From assembly GCA_930367205.1 (NCBI GenBank), contig OV884014.1:70411104-70475103 (forward strand): a stretch of DNA of 64,000 bases, given 5' to 3'. A program made the position numbers and the translations under genes. Source of the stretch: Acanthosoma haemorrhoidale (Eukaryota; Arthropoda; Insecta; Hemiptera; Acanthosomatidae). Shown here one piece after another: positions 1 through 11,020 of this stretch; positions within the stretch are counted from its first letter, which is position 1, and every line of letters starts with the position of its first letter. The notes below the pieces were generated by a model that worked only from the letters and a program-made list of their open reading frames with translations, made no database searches and was not told the DNA's origin.

Positions 1-2920
1 TCCAATGATAAGTGAGCTTGATCAAGGAATTAGCATTTTATTCATAATCTGCTAGGACAACCAAAAAAACAAAAGGACAATGATACCGAACATGTAAATA
101 ATCATGAGTCTCAAAATGAATTCTTGTTCAACTTACAGCTCCTGTGTAGTTCTGTAATACACTTTTGAAAACAAAGAATAAAATTCAGTAATCATGATAA
201 AACTAAGCCTTTGGTCTCCTAATAAATTGTTAAACATACCTGTTTTATTTATTAAATGTTAATAATGCTTTATTTAGAAATAAATTCATAAAAAGTTGAG
301 ATCTCCTGTAACATGGATTTAAATAAATTAACAATTTCTTGTCTACGCACAGTTTTATTAAATTAACTGTGGGAAGACTTAAGTTCATCAAGGTTCAAAC
401 CAAAAAAACTGGAGAGAAAACATGGATATGTATTGTGCAATACTTTTGAGGAATGCATTCCTCTCATTATAGGAGGGAGAGAGAGAGAGAGGGCAGTGCA
501 AGAGCAGTTGAAGAACTGATATCAAAATTGTGTTTCATTTGTAGAAATATTTGGTTTAAAAATTTCTAATCAACATGCTGCAAACATCTAATAACTTTTC
601 TTGCTTATATACTACATATGTAAAGAAAACTGAGTATAAAAATAATTTAAATCATATGCTAACATCTAACACTTAATATTGTCTACCTCTATTCCTTTAC
701 CCTCTTATCTTAGAATGTTATATAATTTTTTAACAATAATCGATCCAAAGAAATGTAGGATTTTAAAATGGGTTACTAAATTCAGATATAAATATTCTAG
801 ACATTAATAATGATTATTTCTATAAATCAAAGAAATATTACATAAAAATGCCTACAAAATTATCTTTAAGAAAATTATCAATTACTTATTAATTCAATTT
901 AATCAAATCAATCCATTCTGGGAAAGGACCATAAAACTCACAAAATGGCCTACGAGTAAGTTGATTGCAGAATGGAGTAGAATGTTTGTCTATATTTCAG
1001 ATTTAAGAAGTTAGAATGGCATTGCATTAACAGTTTATAAGCACTTTAAAAATATATTATTCTTTTCCCAATGAATTATTATTATCATATTACATGTTAT
1101 TTTTTAAGAATTGATCTTCAGATAATAGTTTATTACCACACATATGTTTCACACTTCACAGTGAAATAATGGAACTATCGCAATAGTGTTCCAAAGTAAT
1201 GCAGTCACTCCATGACCATGATAACAACCCAGAAACTATTATATCTATAATTTTCATTTTGGATAGCGGAAAATGCTCCACTATTTGTTATATTTCAGTG
1301 TTCCATAGTGTCAGTTTTACTGTTTGTATACATATTTTTTAAAAATTGAAATGGCACATTTCAATTTTATTTTCAAGACATCTATGTTGTTGAATTTTAT
1401 TACAATAATTATTAAATTCGCATTCCTTCTAATGCCAGAAGCTTAAAAAAAATTCAAATGCACAAAGGTTAGAAGGTTTGAGTTTGAATATAGATATTTT
1501 GTGAATTAAATATACATATTAAACAAAGTCATAAAAGCTCTTAAAATAATATTTCTTTTGGTAAATTTATTTATTTTGATGACAGCACCTAACATTTTTT
1601 CTCGAAGTGAGCTGAAAACAATCAATTAGTGAGGAAGAACACAAGGTGAAATAGGTGTTAATATTTTACTCATTAACACTTGTTTAGTCATCGGCAAAAT
1701 CGAAATAAGCCATTTCTCCTCTTATCTATATCTAGTTACGATATTTCATCAACTGCATGCTTTATGCCTACTTGTTTTGGCATTTTCAATACCTTAAATT
1801 AATTTACAAATATTTTAATAAAACAAAACATTGGAATTTGCAATATTTCTTCAAATGTATTTTGACATATAATTGACAAAAGATACATTATGTTAAGTAG
1901 ATTGAAATCCTGTTATTTTTTATAGCAAAATATAGCCATAATTCTTGTCTTTAGTACACATGGAGTTAAAACCAAAATAAAAAGGTTGATTTTACTTTTT
2001 TGAGCCCTTTTCTTAGGATGTGACTACTTTTATCTCTAATATTTCATCAACCAGCGATGGAAAAAAATTTAAGAAACAAACACAATAAAGTTTTTAATGT
2101 TTGGTCAAGCATGCATTTTTTTTGGCACAAACTAAGAATAAGGTACAACAAAGTACAAAGTTCATATTATTAATTGTGCTTTTAATAAAAAATCTTTGGT
2201 AATTCATTCAAATGCATGAAAAATTCTAAACAGGCTGAGCGCTGAAATAAAAGGCATAACTACACTAGTATCTAATCATACAACAAAGGTACAACACTTA
2301 ACCAGAGATGAGATATAATTCTGATTACCTGATGACAAAACTAATGATGCTTTCTTATATAATATTCCCTGCTTGTGGAGGTTTTATAAGATTTACGAAG
2401 CAGATAACAACTTATAATAGTGGGGGTATGAAACTGTCAACAAAGTACTCGAGATGCCAATTTTTGACTGGTTTAAGAACAAAAAAAAATTGAGACATTC
2501 ATATCACATGAAAATGATTAAAATGAATTAATAAGGTGTTATGAATATATCGCCTATACTTGAGAAAAAAAGGAACGAGGCAACACACTCTAATTTTACT
2601 TCATGATAGGAAAATATTATATTTAGTGATTCAATATGATTATTATTTACACGCTAACATCTTATCCTCTTAAGGCAGTTATTATTTTCAGTTATACATA
2701 GTAAAGTTTTCACATGAAGTAATTATAATAGATATTTCAAATTTGTCAACAATCAGTATCGGTGGGTTTTAACCAAAGGAAGCACTTTTTTATGATTAGT
2801 AAGAATTTATATTTTTTTGCAAAGCGAAGACTTGAACTTAATTTGTGGAAAAATACTTTTCTAAGACAGAATAATTAATAGTCAGTATTTCCTTAACTAT
2901 TTTTTATTCATTTAGTCATA
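1..2920. other. AT-rich non-coding stretch
   Basis: No open frame with recognisable motifs or convincing splice boundaries is visible on either strand. The only distinct feature is a short GA microsatellite at 474-493. It may be intergenic DNA or the far 3' flank of the minus-strand gene that ends at 4253. Confidence 0.5.
474..493. repeat. (GA)n microsatellite
   Basis: A short, nearly perfect GA dinucleotide run embedded in AT-rich sequence, read directly from the bases. Confidence 0.8.
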
Positions 2921-2925
2921 TTTAA

Positions 2926-3285
2926 CCAATAAGTTTCACCTTTTCAGGCATCTTCTATACTGTGAACGATATAATTGTTGAACTCACTTATATATCATTA
3001 AAATTGTCATCAATAAATTAAAAAAAATACAGAAATACAATAATTAATGAACACATTATCATTCTAATTAAAGGGAAAAGGCACTGTATTTCTTTAAAGT
3101 GGTATCAATTTTAATAATAATTAATTGAATTCAATGATTTTAAGAAATAAAATCTCTTCCCTATTTTTAAAGTGTAAACTTTGTTTAAATTTATAGCTCA
3201 AAAACCAGGACTAATAGCTATAATTCAATGATGGTATTGTTTAAAGTCTCCTGATGATGCCTGAAAAGGTTGAAAAATTGACTTG
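2926..3285. repeat. Inverted pair of a retroelement-tail-like motif
   Basis: The motif GATGCCTGAAAAGG followed by TGAAA occurs on the plus strand at 3255-3275 and, inverted, on the minus strand at 2931-2956. About 300 bases of AT-rich DNA lie between. The plus copy begins CTGATGA (3251-3257), then a short GCCU/AGGU-capable stem, then GAAA, which resembles the conserved core of a hammerhead ribozyme. The GAAA is not followed by an obvious stem III, so a functional ribozyme is not shown. Confidence 0.45.
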
Positions 3286-3961
3286 TTGAAAGTGAACAGG
3301 TGAATAAAAAGAGAAGAGAGACCTCTAGGCTATCTCAGAAAATGATTTGTCAACAATTATAGTACAAAAAGTGTTTCTTTTGGATTAACGCTTAAACATT
3401 TGAGTTGAACTTAAATATAACTACCTCGATCCCAAGTCACTAGCTTTCCAAAGTTTTTTTTTCATTTGTTCTACCATAGTTTATTTTCTATATATGAAAA
3501 TTCATAGTTTTGTTTTTAAGTTTTTAGGTCATTTATGTATTAGATTCATTTTGATACGAACTTTCTTATGAGGAGGGATTAGGTCCTGTAAAAATTTTAA
3601 TCAAAATAGATTTATAAAATGTTAAAGCTTATGGTCATTGATGAAGGCAAACAAATTCACTCAAATATTTTTTTTCCTTTTTAATATTTTAATAACGATA
3701 ACTAATAAATTTATAAAAATGCAAGTTTATAACTAATTCAGTTCTTGTCATGGAATTCCATGAATGTTGGAATTCCAAAATATTAACTTGTAGTCACTAA
3801 TCATCTTAAATAATTATACTTATTAATATAGAAGAAAACTAACTGATTATTTTATAAATGGTGCTGGGACCTATTCAACTTTTCTGTTGTAAGACGATAT
3901 CTTTTGATAGCAATGAAACTTCAATCATGAAATACATTTTCTTCTCTCACACAGTCCACAG

Positions 3962-4103
3962 CAGAGTTGGGCAAATTTCTTATCAACTGATTACAATTAC
4001 TAATTATGTTTAAGCAGTAATTACATAATTTAAGTCATATAGGTTAATAACAAATTACAGGTAATTCATAATTTGTAATTCAATTATAATTTGCCCAATT
4101 CTG
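3962..4103. mobile_element. Small hAT-like MITE
   Basis: The 142-bp element starts CAGAGTTGGGCAAATT and ends with the inverted counterpart AATTTGCCCAATTCTG. CAG-N-GTTGGGC termini are common in hAT-type MITEs. The flanking octamers gtccacag (3954-3961) and gcccacga (4104-4111) match at 5 of 8 bases, consistent with an old 8-bp target duplication. It has no coding capacity. It lies about 150 bp beyond the stop codon of the minus-strand PY-motif gene, probably in its 3' UTR or flank. Confidence 0.6.
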
Positions 4104-4252
4104 GCCCACGATTCGCCAACTAATGAGGATACTATGTAAACAGAGCAAACCGAAACTCCAATATCAACAAAAAAACCACTGCCCTTGTTCAAGACATTGT
4201 GCTTCCTAACCACACTGCCTCACTGACCTCAAAAGATGAAAGATCTAACAGT

Positions 4253-4531
4253 CTAACTGACAGCTTTATCGTACGATGGGGGAGGAGTGATGGAGTGATG
4301 GGGGAGGGAGACGGCAATGTGGTAGGGTGGGGGCGGAGCCTCGAAGTCCATCGGCGGTGGGCCCATTACAGGCGGTGGCAGGATCTCGATCCTGGCTACA
4401 GGTGGGGGTGTAGGCGGTTCCTCCAGCTGGGGCCTGCTCTTTGTGCGGCATATTGAGAGGGTGCAGCCTGCGACCAAGTACAGCAGCACAACTAGCACTG
4501 TGCAAGTCACCAACACCTCTAGGCCTGTACC
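4253..4531 (-). CDS. PY-motif protein, last exon (second helix and tail)
   Basis: The acceptor ctgtactacag precedes 4531, followed by 93 phase-0 codons ending TAG at 4253-4255. It encodes GTGLEVLVTCTVLVVLL, a basic stop-transfer CRTKSR, then a proline-rich tail with ELPPP-like runs and two repeats of the form PPPxY-x-x-AV. The antisense frames over the same bases are also open because of the C-rich codons, but only this strand has a membrane helix, paired splice sites and phase agreement with exons A and B. Confidence 0.75.
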   Translation of the reverse strand, partial: GTGLEVLVTCTVLVVLLYLVAGCTLSICRTKSRPQLEEPPTPPPVARIEILPPPVMGPPPMDFEAPPPPYHIAVSLPHHSITPPPSYDKAVS

Positions 4532-7500
4532 CTGTAGTACAGAATGTTATAATGTTACACATAATAATAGATTAAAATCGATCTGCCAATTATTTTAGCA
4601 GCTAAATATTCTATTAGGATAAAATATGACTTTGTTCTTTATTAAACAATCTTATTGTTTTGGATTAGCACTTTGAGTCTCTAATGGCCATTTTCTTCAA
4701 GTGTTTACTCAAATTAACAAGGTGTATGTATCAACATTGACTAAAATGGAAAGATAAGTCCAAATGCTTAGTTTAACTGTGATAAGTATTCTTTTAAGAC
4801 GTTAGAGTAATTTCTAGGGAAATGCATGAGATCAACTTTAATGTTAAATAAAATAAAATAATTATAGCGAAAACTGTTTAAAAAGCAAATAACTGAAAAC
4901 CAATACTTGAAGGATCATAACCATAAGGATATGGGTTTCATGAAAGAAGTAATAGTGCAAGTTAATAACAATGCCATAATGAAATAAATTCATTCTTATT
5001 AGGCCAAACCATTAATTTTTCAAACTTGAGAGATATGGTATTTAACAATAATCAATCAACACTTTCTCGAATCTTCTCATATATTTTCATCTTACTTAAA
5101 AAAAAAAAAAATATAGCTAAACAAAATTATTTCAGTTATTAATAATTAAAAGTAAAAGAAAATTATTGGCAATATCTAGACTTGAACCGGGGACTTCCTC
5201 AATATGCCCTGCCACGAGAGATAATGTTCCCAATCAGAACTTTCTTTGGCCACACTTTACAAAGATTGTATGCAATATACCCTGTAGGCACCCAGGCAGG
5301 CACTGGGCAGAGCATCACCCCCTGTGTTTAAGTCCCAATATTCCCAATAAGTTTTCTTTGATTGTTAATTGTTAATCATTAATAATATATAAATAATAGT
5401 GGGACCAAAACCAGAATCAAAATTCTCATTCAAATTATTAAAACTTCAAGAAGCATGTAGCTAAAGATGTAGACACAACCAAAAATTGCTTATAAAGAAT
5501 TTAGTAATAATTTAATAGACAATGATAGATAAAATTTCAACTGAATAAGTTAATTATTATAATAAATGACTAGGTATAATTTATGTTACTAACATTCAAG
5601 CAAAATGTCGTTATATAACCTTTATCGTTATATAAAAATAATTATTAATCGTTTCTACATGTCCTGCGAATGACAAACGGTCAACTGATAAAAGTTTATT
5701 TAATATAAATAATTTTTCTGATGATGAATGATTTGAAGTGGTGGATATTATTTGGTTTTAATATATTGTATAATTTATCTTATGATAACAATCTAAATTC
5801 TTATTGATTAATTGTTTTAAAGAAAATTGGTCCAGATCAGTGTTCCCTACTTAAGAAAAAATATTTAAATATTTTAGAATAATTCACCAAAATATATTAA
5901 ACTATTTATATTAAACTATCTATATTAAACTAGGATCAGTTGCCTACCCATTTTTTATTTTCAACAACTAAAAAATTTGTTTCTATCAGTTATGAACTAA
6001 ATTGTATTTTCATTATTTGAGACAAGAAAGCTCACTTGGTAGAGCCCCAAACCAAATATTGGGGAGATCCCTGGTTCAAGTAATGATTTTGCCAATAATA
6101 TTTTCTTTGGTTTGATTTGTCAAAAAAAAACTAGTTAAATAAAACAAAAACAGAAAAAATCTATTAAAAACAGCTTGGAACATTTGCTTTACATTGTTGG
6201 TTCTCAAAACTTTATTTAGAATATTTTATATATTTTTGAATTACTGCATTTAATTTATTCATACCACACTTCCCGTTATTGTATTTTAACCAAATACTAA
6301 ACAGCATATTTTCAGGTAATGTGGAATATACCTTTAAAATTTCAGGTTTATTACATTATTTTTATGTCTGCTATCATGATACATACAGAGGACAGATGAA
6401 AGACAAAAAGTACCTGAATGAAAGGAAAAGCCTCTCCCTTCGGGGTCAGCAAAAAATATAAGAATAATATAATATAAAATAGGAAATTTTAAAACATTAA
6501 TTTAATTGTAAACAGAAAATTTTATCAAATAATATAAATAGAAACAAAAGAAAACAATAATGATAATAGGGATTAGTTATTTAAGGAGGTTAATGAGCTA
6601 CTTTAAAATATCTAAGGTCAAACATTGTAAAAGGACACATGTAATACAGCTCATAATCAATTTTATGATCGCTCATTCCTTAAATAGCCTTTTATGCTTA
6701 ACTCATCTTAAAGAATCACAGCGTCATTACTCATATAAACTAAACTGTAAACCTTGGAAATATTATATGATATAACAAAAAGGACGTATCAAAATTCTAC
6801 AGCTACTTTACAGCAATTAACTAATATTTAACATACCAATGTATATGACTGATAAGGTTTTTCTAAACTGCTACTTGAGTAACATATCACAGATTTTCAA
6901 CCATTCCAATAAATGCAATAAAACTAATATTGATACATCTACTTAAAAATAATTGGATTACAACATTGTGTAATTGATTCTACTATCAAAATCGGCGAGC
7001 TGCATTCCATTTCCTTTGGAAGAGTAGCATACATTAGGGAATAGTATAATAAATGAAAGTATGGGTTTGGAAAAGGAATATTTAAAAGGAAGAGAATTGG
7101 AAGTGTACAAGAAGTAATGTAATTGGAGGCAGAGGGTAAAAGAAAAAAATATGACCTTGACTCCAATCAAGGGATGAAATAATTAGTGGAAAGTATTGCT
7201 GGTCAAGAGCCGACAGAATAGAACACAATAGAAAAAGTGAATAGAGGAAGACGCCAACTGGATAGTTTGTTTAGAGAAACCTACACATCTCAGGAAATTC
7301 TAAATAAAAAAATTTATTCCTAAAATTACCATCACTGTGCATAAAACAAACTGAAACTGAAGTTATTTTATTTGAAGAAGTGATTCAGTCTTTATTTTAT
7401 TTTATAATGAGGTTAGAAGCAGGGGGGTGTAAGTGACTAAGTTGTAAAAAAATTCAGAAAAACAATGAAATCATTTTAGCAAACCCAGGGCAAAGTAAGT

Positions 7501-10500
7501 AACCAGAATATTCAGCTCTTGTGATGCCTCTTAACATTATCTATTAGGTAGAATAGATTCAGGTATATTTTACTAAGTTATAAGATAATTATACTAACCG
7601 TATTTATTGCTTCTAAGAGGCGTGCAGTTTTCCAACAAAAAAAATAGGGAACCAAAATTTTTGTACTTAATTGTTGGCATTGTGTAACTAACAGCTCATG
7701 AGTTTCTTAAAAACTTGTTAAATGATTATGAAAAAACTACCACTAAATTTTTGACCAAAAATACTTGCCTTTATTTTTTAAACCGTCTTGGTCATCCCTT
7801 TATTAACAAATAAAAAAAAAAACTCTAAGTAGCTAAAATGTTTATTTAATAAAATTCATTAAAGCTGGCTTGTATCACTTTAAATATATGACTTTTAATG
7901 ATGGCTCTGAAAACTTTGTTTTTTGGAACTTCCTTTTAATTATTTTTATCTTACTAACTTTAATGTGGCCTTAACCAGGAAGGAAAACAATCAAAACTTT
8001 AAATTTCAAATAGCTTCTTAGCAAGCAGGGACTTGAGAAATCCAAAGAAAGAAAAATAAAGTTAGCAAAACTAGCCTGACTAAACTAATCAGCATTTTTT
8101 AAATAAATTTCAGGTCAATAGGGTTGTAAATATTTGAACAGCTAGATCTGAACCTGAATGAAAGAAAAGTCTCTCCCTTCAGGCTTAGCAATTATCGTAA
8201 AGTCAGTAAATTAATCAGTTTTAAATAAAATAAATTTTCAAAGAAAACATGAACAATAAATAAATTTCTAAGTTAAAATAAAATATTATTATAATGTATT
8301 ATTTGGATAGCTTACTTTAAGATATTAATATCTTAAATATTTATACAAATATTATACATATTTTTATAAGCTAATTAACAGCTCTAACCTGATGGTCAAA
8401 ATAGAACTTTGCACCAGCAACAAAGACGGTTGCGAGGGCAAAGGAAGCCCACATGCCACATCTGAACTTGGCGACCGGCGGAGGGTGGTGGTGCGGTTCT
8501 GATGGAGATTCAAGATACACTGAACTGTCCACCTCAACCCTTGTGGTATCTGGTTCTCTGCATACACTGAAACATCAAACTCTTTTCTAAACAAATTCCA
8601 AATCACTTTAATTAAAAGAGTACAAATATTACCATTTATAAATGCTCTTTTGTCATGTACAAATAATCAAATGAATCCATAGTTTATGGGATTGGACAAG
8701 TGACAGCCCTAGTAACATTTAAGACCAAGTTTAGTCGAACAGAATTCTGAAATGCATACAACTCTGCAGAACCTTTTAGAACACGGACAAGATGTACTTC
8801 CTGCAGTTTAAATATAGGAAAAACTACAACACTGAGAAGCTAAGTGTAGACACAGAGAAGTTCTTTATCATGAACAGAAAAATATATAACAATCGCATGA
8901 AAACTGAGTTACCCAGGGTACTCCTCTGTGGAGACTTTTGTCAGACTGCCATTACACTAAAGTTAACACCCGCCCAAGAGATCCAGGCCTGTTTAAAAAA
9001 ATCATTTTTGTGGACACATGTGCAAAAGATAACCTCAATGCAAAACATGAGAGTACTAAAATTTTCTCAAATCTGCTGTAGGATTCTTCTGGCAATTTTT
9101 ATTCCCATTTGATTTTTTTATATACTATCATCTGTCCTAGACCTAATAGATACAGTATGGTATTAAGCTCTTTTTCAAAACTATCAAAATTTGAACTGGT
9201 TGCGAGAGAGGGCCCCCAGCTCCTTGATTGACTCAGGAAATTAAATGCAGCAATGAGAAGGTTTATCCACACCTGGCACCCTGAAGATAAATATTTTTTT
9301 AAATGCCCCCCAAAACAGTAAATGATATTCCCACCTTCACCATTGATGCTTGATAAATCTAATCCTTCATATCAGTCAAAAATCTAGGTTTGGTCCTTGA
9401 CCTCCCACTACATATGTACCAACTTCTGGTTTCCTCTCTTATCTTTCACCATTTTTAATACAGTTATTTGTTTTACCTCTGAGGATCCTGAGGTTTAATT
9501 AAAGAGGTTGATGAATTTATACTCGGGATCTCCAGAGACTGCTGCAATACTCTGAGGTAGGTATGGCTGTATCCTCTTTGTCATCTGTATCCGCTTGTCA
9601 CCAATAATCTCCTCTTTAGTACTATCAAGACTAACAACTTTACCTTTTTAACCTCCTCCAATTCAAATCCGTAATACTAGATCCCATCCTTCTGACCTGT
9701 ATTTTCCTTCAAAGCTGCTTCCTTTGACCGTTCTTTACTTATCAGTGCCACAAACCTTTGGAACTCTATTCCTATCGATATTCGTCGTTCATCAACACTC
9801 CCAATCTTTAAATATAGAGTATAGTAGGTCCTTACCTACTTCCAATCTAACAATTCATAGTTTGCCATTATTATTCTTTTTATTTCCTATTTTAATATAC
9901 CCCAGCAACCTTTTATGAGTTTTTCACCTCTACTCTTTTATGGTCCAATCTGTTCTTGTTGGCTCATTCTAGTCATCACATATGTACATAGGACCTTTAT
10001 TATGTCAATGTAATGTTAAGTATTTTTTTTCTTTTTTTTTTGTGAACTTGAGATTCCTATCATGTTTCCTTTTGTTATTCTTAGGGGACAGTGTCCCAGA
10101 ATGAAGTGTTCTTTTCATTTCGTTTGATTTTTATTTATTCAGTCTTGCTGTCAAAAAGGAAGGTATATACAAAATAAACTATAAAATAATTGCCAGGCAT
10201 AGTATAAGTCCTTTAAGTGGGGTCTCCAATTATTTTACTGCAGAACCTTGATCTGCCAAACATTAACTTTAATAAATTGCAATTTCCTATAAGACTTACA
10301 TTCAACTTGCAACAAGTCACTGCAAAGAGGATTTGAGATCACCTTGTTTGTCCCACAGACTTTATGTTGCTTGTTCAGTGCTAGTAGGGGTTCACTGAAG
10401 AATTTATTTATTGTAAATCTTCCAGGTGAAACTAAAAATGTTATAATCAACTTTTGAGTTAAATTAATATTAAAGTGAATTTGTAAATTGTAAAGTAAAA

Positions 10501-11020
10501 TATTTTACTTTAAAATTTGTATACCGTACTTATACATTCAATTAAGAGTAAAAAATTACTTTGATTTTTTATTATAGTAATCTTCGGTTAGATACTATTT
10601 CTTGTATAATAGAAGATTGGGCTAAATAAACACCCGGTAAGCAACAGTGGTTTGTGTGAGATAAACTCAGGGACTGCTGAATGCATTTATTTTATTTATT
10701 AATTCTTTGAGAGGTTGGATAGTGAATGTAAACTTGAAGATAACAGCAGTGAAAATAGGCATATTGCGTTCAGATTTCCACACAGAAGAAGTTAAATGCC
10801 AAAAGTTAATTTAATAATAAAATTCATATCAATAGAAGGTGTGTCATATGCTAATGGCACCCTTTTTTGACAAAGCATTCAATAATTATATCTTACTTGT
10901 AAGGAGGTGGGCGTGCCTGTCTCGAAGATTGTGGTTGAGATGTGACTGAGTCTATATGTTGGAATCTATGGACGGGGGTCACCATCGGCTTGCCCACCCC
11001 CCACCTCCTGCCGCCTCCAC
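4253..11020 (-). CDS. Two-pass membrane protein with PPxY motifs (partial, three 3' exons)
   Basis: I do not recognise this family. Three minus-strand exons (11020-10897, 8566-8389, 4531-4253) join in frame, with a phase 2 and then a phase 0 junction, giving about 193 residues to a TAG stop. Order: a Gly/Arg-rich start, a PPPY motif across the first splice junction, a His/Pro-rich linker, a first hydrophobic helix (CGMWASFALATVFVAG), a turn of about ten residues, a second helix (VLVTCTVLVVLLYLVAG), then a proline-rich tail with PPPPYHIAV and PPPSYDKAV. PPxY motifs bind WW domains of Nedd4-type ubiquitin ligases, so both ends are probably cytosolic and the protein is perhaps an adaptor or trafficking substrate (inference). 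The first exon(s) are not found: exon A begins with two bases of a split codon, so at least one upstream exon is missing. Confidence 0.75.
5157..5235 (-). repeat. tRNA-derived SINE head (minus)
   Basis: Read on the minus strand, the segment has a B-box-like CCCGGTTCAAGTCTAG followed by TTGCCAATAATTTTCTTT. The same arrangement occurs in plus orientation at 6025-6105. The A-box region (CTCTCGTGGCAGGGC) is degraded. It is a Pol III-type SINE head, not a functional tRNA gene, because the stems do not close. Confidence 0.5.
6025..6105 (+). repeat. tRNA-derived SINE head (plus)
   Basis: AGCTCACTTGGTAGAGCC resembles a tRNA D-arm and A box, a CCCCA...TGGGG stem resembles an anticodon arm, and CCTGGTTCAAGT a T-arm and B box. 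The T-stem does not pair properly and no acceptor stem closes, so a retroposed SINE is likelier than a tRNA. It shares its B-box and downstream TTGCCAATAAT with the inverted copy at 5157. Confidence 0.55.
6411..6452 (+). repeat. Dispersed repeat, copy 1
   Basis: Contains ACCTGAATGAAAGGAAAAGC followed by CTCTCCCTTCGGGGTCAGCAA. It matches 8152-8191 over about 40 bases and its second half matches 59272-59297. All three copies lie in the same orientation. Possibly the tail of a SINE or LINE family. Confidence 0.55.
8152..8191 (+). repeat. Dispersed repeat, copy 2
   Basis: ACCTGAATGAAAGAAAAGTC followed by TCTCCCTTCAGGCTTAGCAA, with a few substitutions relative to copy 1. It is followed by unrelated AT-rich DNA, so the shared block seems to be a conserved terminus and not a long duplication. 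Confidence 0.55.
8389..8566 (-). CDS. PY-motif protein, exon B (first membrane helix)
   Basis: The acceptor gatgtttcag precedes 8566 and the donor gttagag follows 8389. The first base completes the codon split from exon A (AA+T), then 59 codons follow to a phase-0 end. It encodes CREPDTTRVEVDSSVY, a PHHHPPP linker and the hydrophobic segment ending KFYFDHQ. The frame is recoverable only by using the splice sites, because no in-frame ATG opens it. Confidence 0.72.
8567..10896 (-). other. Intron of the PY-motif gene containing a LINE end
   Basis: Intron between exons B and A. Its central part is a degraded plus-strand LINE 3' portion (see 9180-9900). The rest is AT-rich without recognisable coding. 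Confidence 0.55.
9180..9900 (+). pseudogene. Degraded non-LTR retrotransposon, C-terminal end
   Basis: Near 9725-9830 one frame reads SFDRSLLISATNLWNSIPID followed by IRRSSTLPIFKYRV. This is the characteristic C-terminal motif of Jockey/CR1-type LINE ORF2 proteins (a small aromatic residue, then LWNSLP, then S-x-x-FK). The upstream stretch is full of stops and frameshifts, and only scattered similarity remains. It is antisense to the host intron that carries it. Coordinates of the 5' limit are approximate. Confidence 0.5.
10897..11020 (-). CDS. PY-motif protein, exon A (internal)
   Basis: On the minus strand the acceptor cttgttacag precedes 11020 and the donor gtaagat follows 10897. The 124-base exon starts with two bases of a split codon and ends two bases into the next. 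It encodes a basic, Gly/Arg-rich stretch, then KPMVTPVHRFQHIDSV, and ends RQARPPPY, the start of the first PY motif. The upstream partner exon was not identified. Confidence 0.7.

Larger units (their letters stand above)
4532..8388 (-). other. Intron of the PY-motif gene with repeat debris
   Basis: AT-rich sequence between exons C and B. It holds two tRNA-derived SINE heads (about 5157 minus, about 6025 plus), two copies of a dispersed CCTGAATGAAAG...AGCAA repeat (6411, 8153) and a solitary TIR-like sequence near 7596 (CCGTATTTATTGC) similar to the MITE ends at 15628. No additional exon is evident. Confidence 0.55.

Noticed and set aside
4199..4456. Plus-strand ORF antisense to the PY-motif last exon
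   Set aside because: It starts at a GTG and mirrors the proline codons of the minus exon. It has no splice sites or motif, whereas the minus strand has a membrane helix and phase-matched exons.
6025..6105. Functional tRNA gene
   Set aside because: A and B boxes are present, but the T-stem and acceptor stem do not pair, and an inverted copy with the same tail indicates a SINE.
8364..8606. Minus ORF of 80 codons over exon B
   Set aside because: It is in the wrong frame. The frame consistent with both splice borders gives the membrane helix and joins exons A and C.
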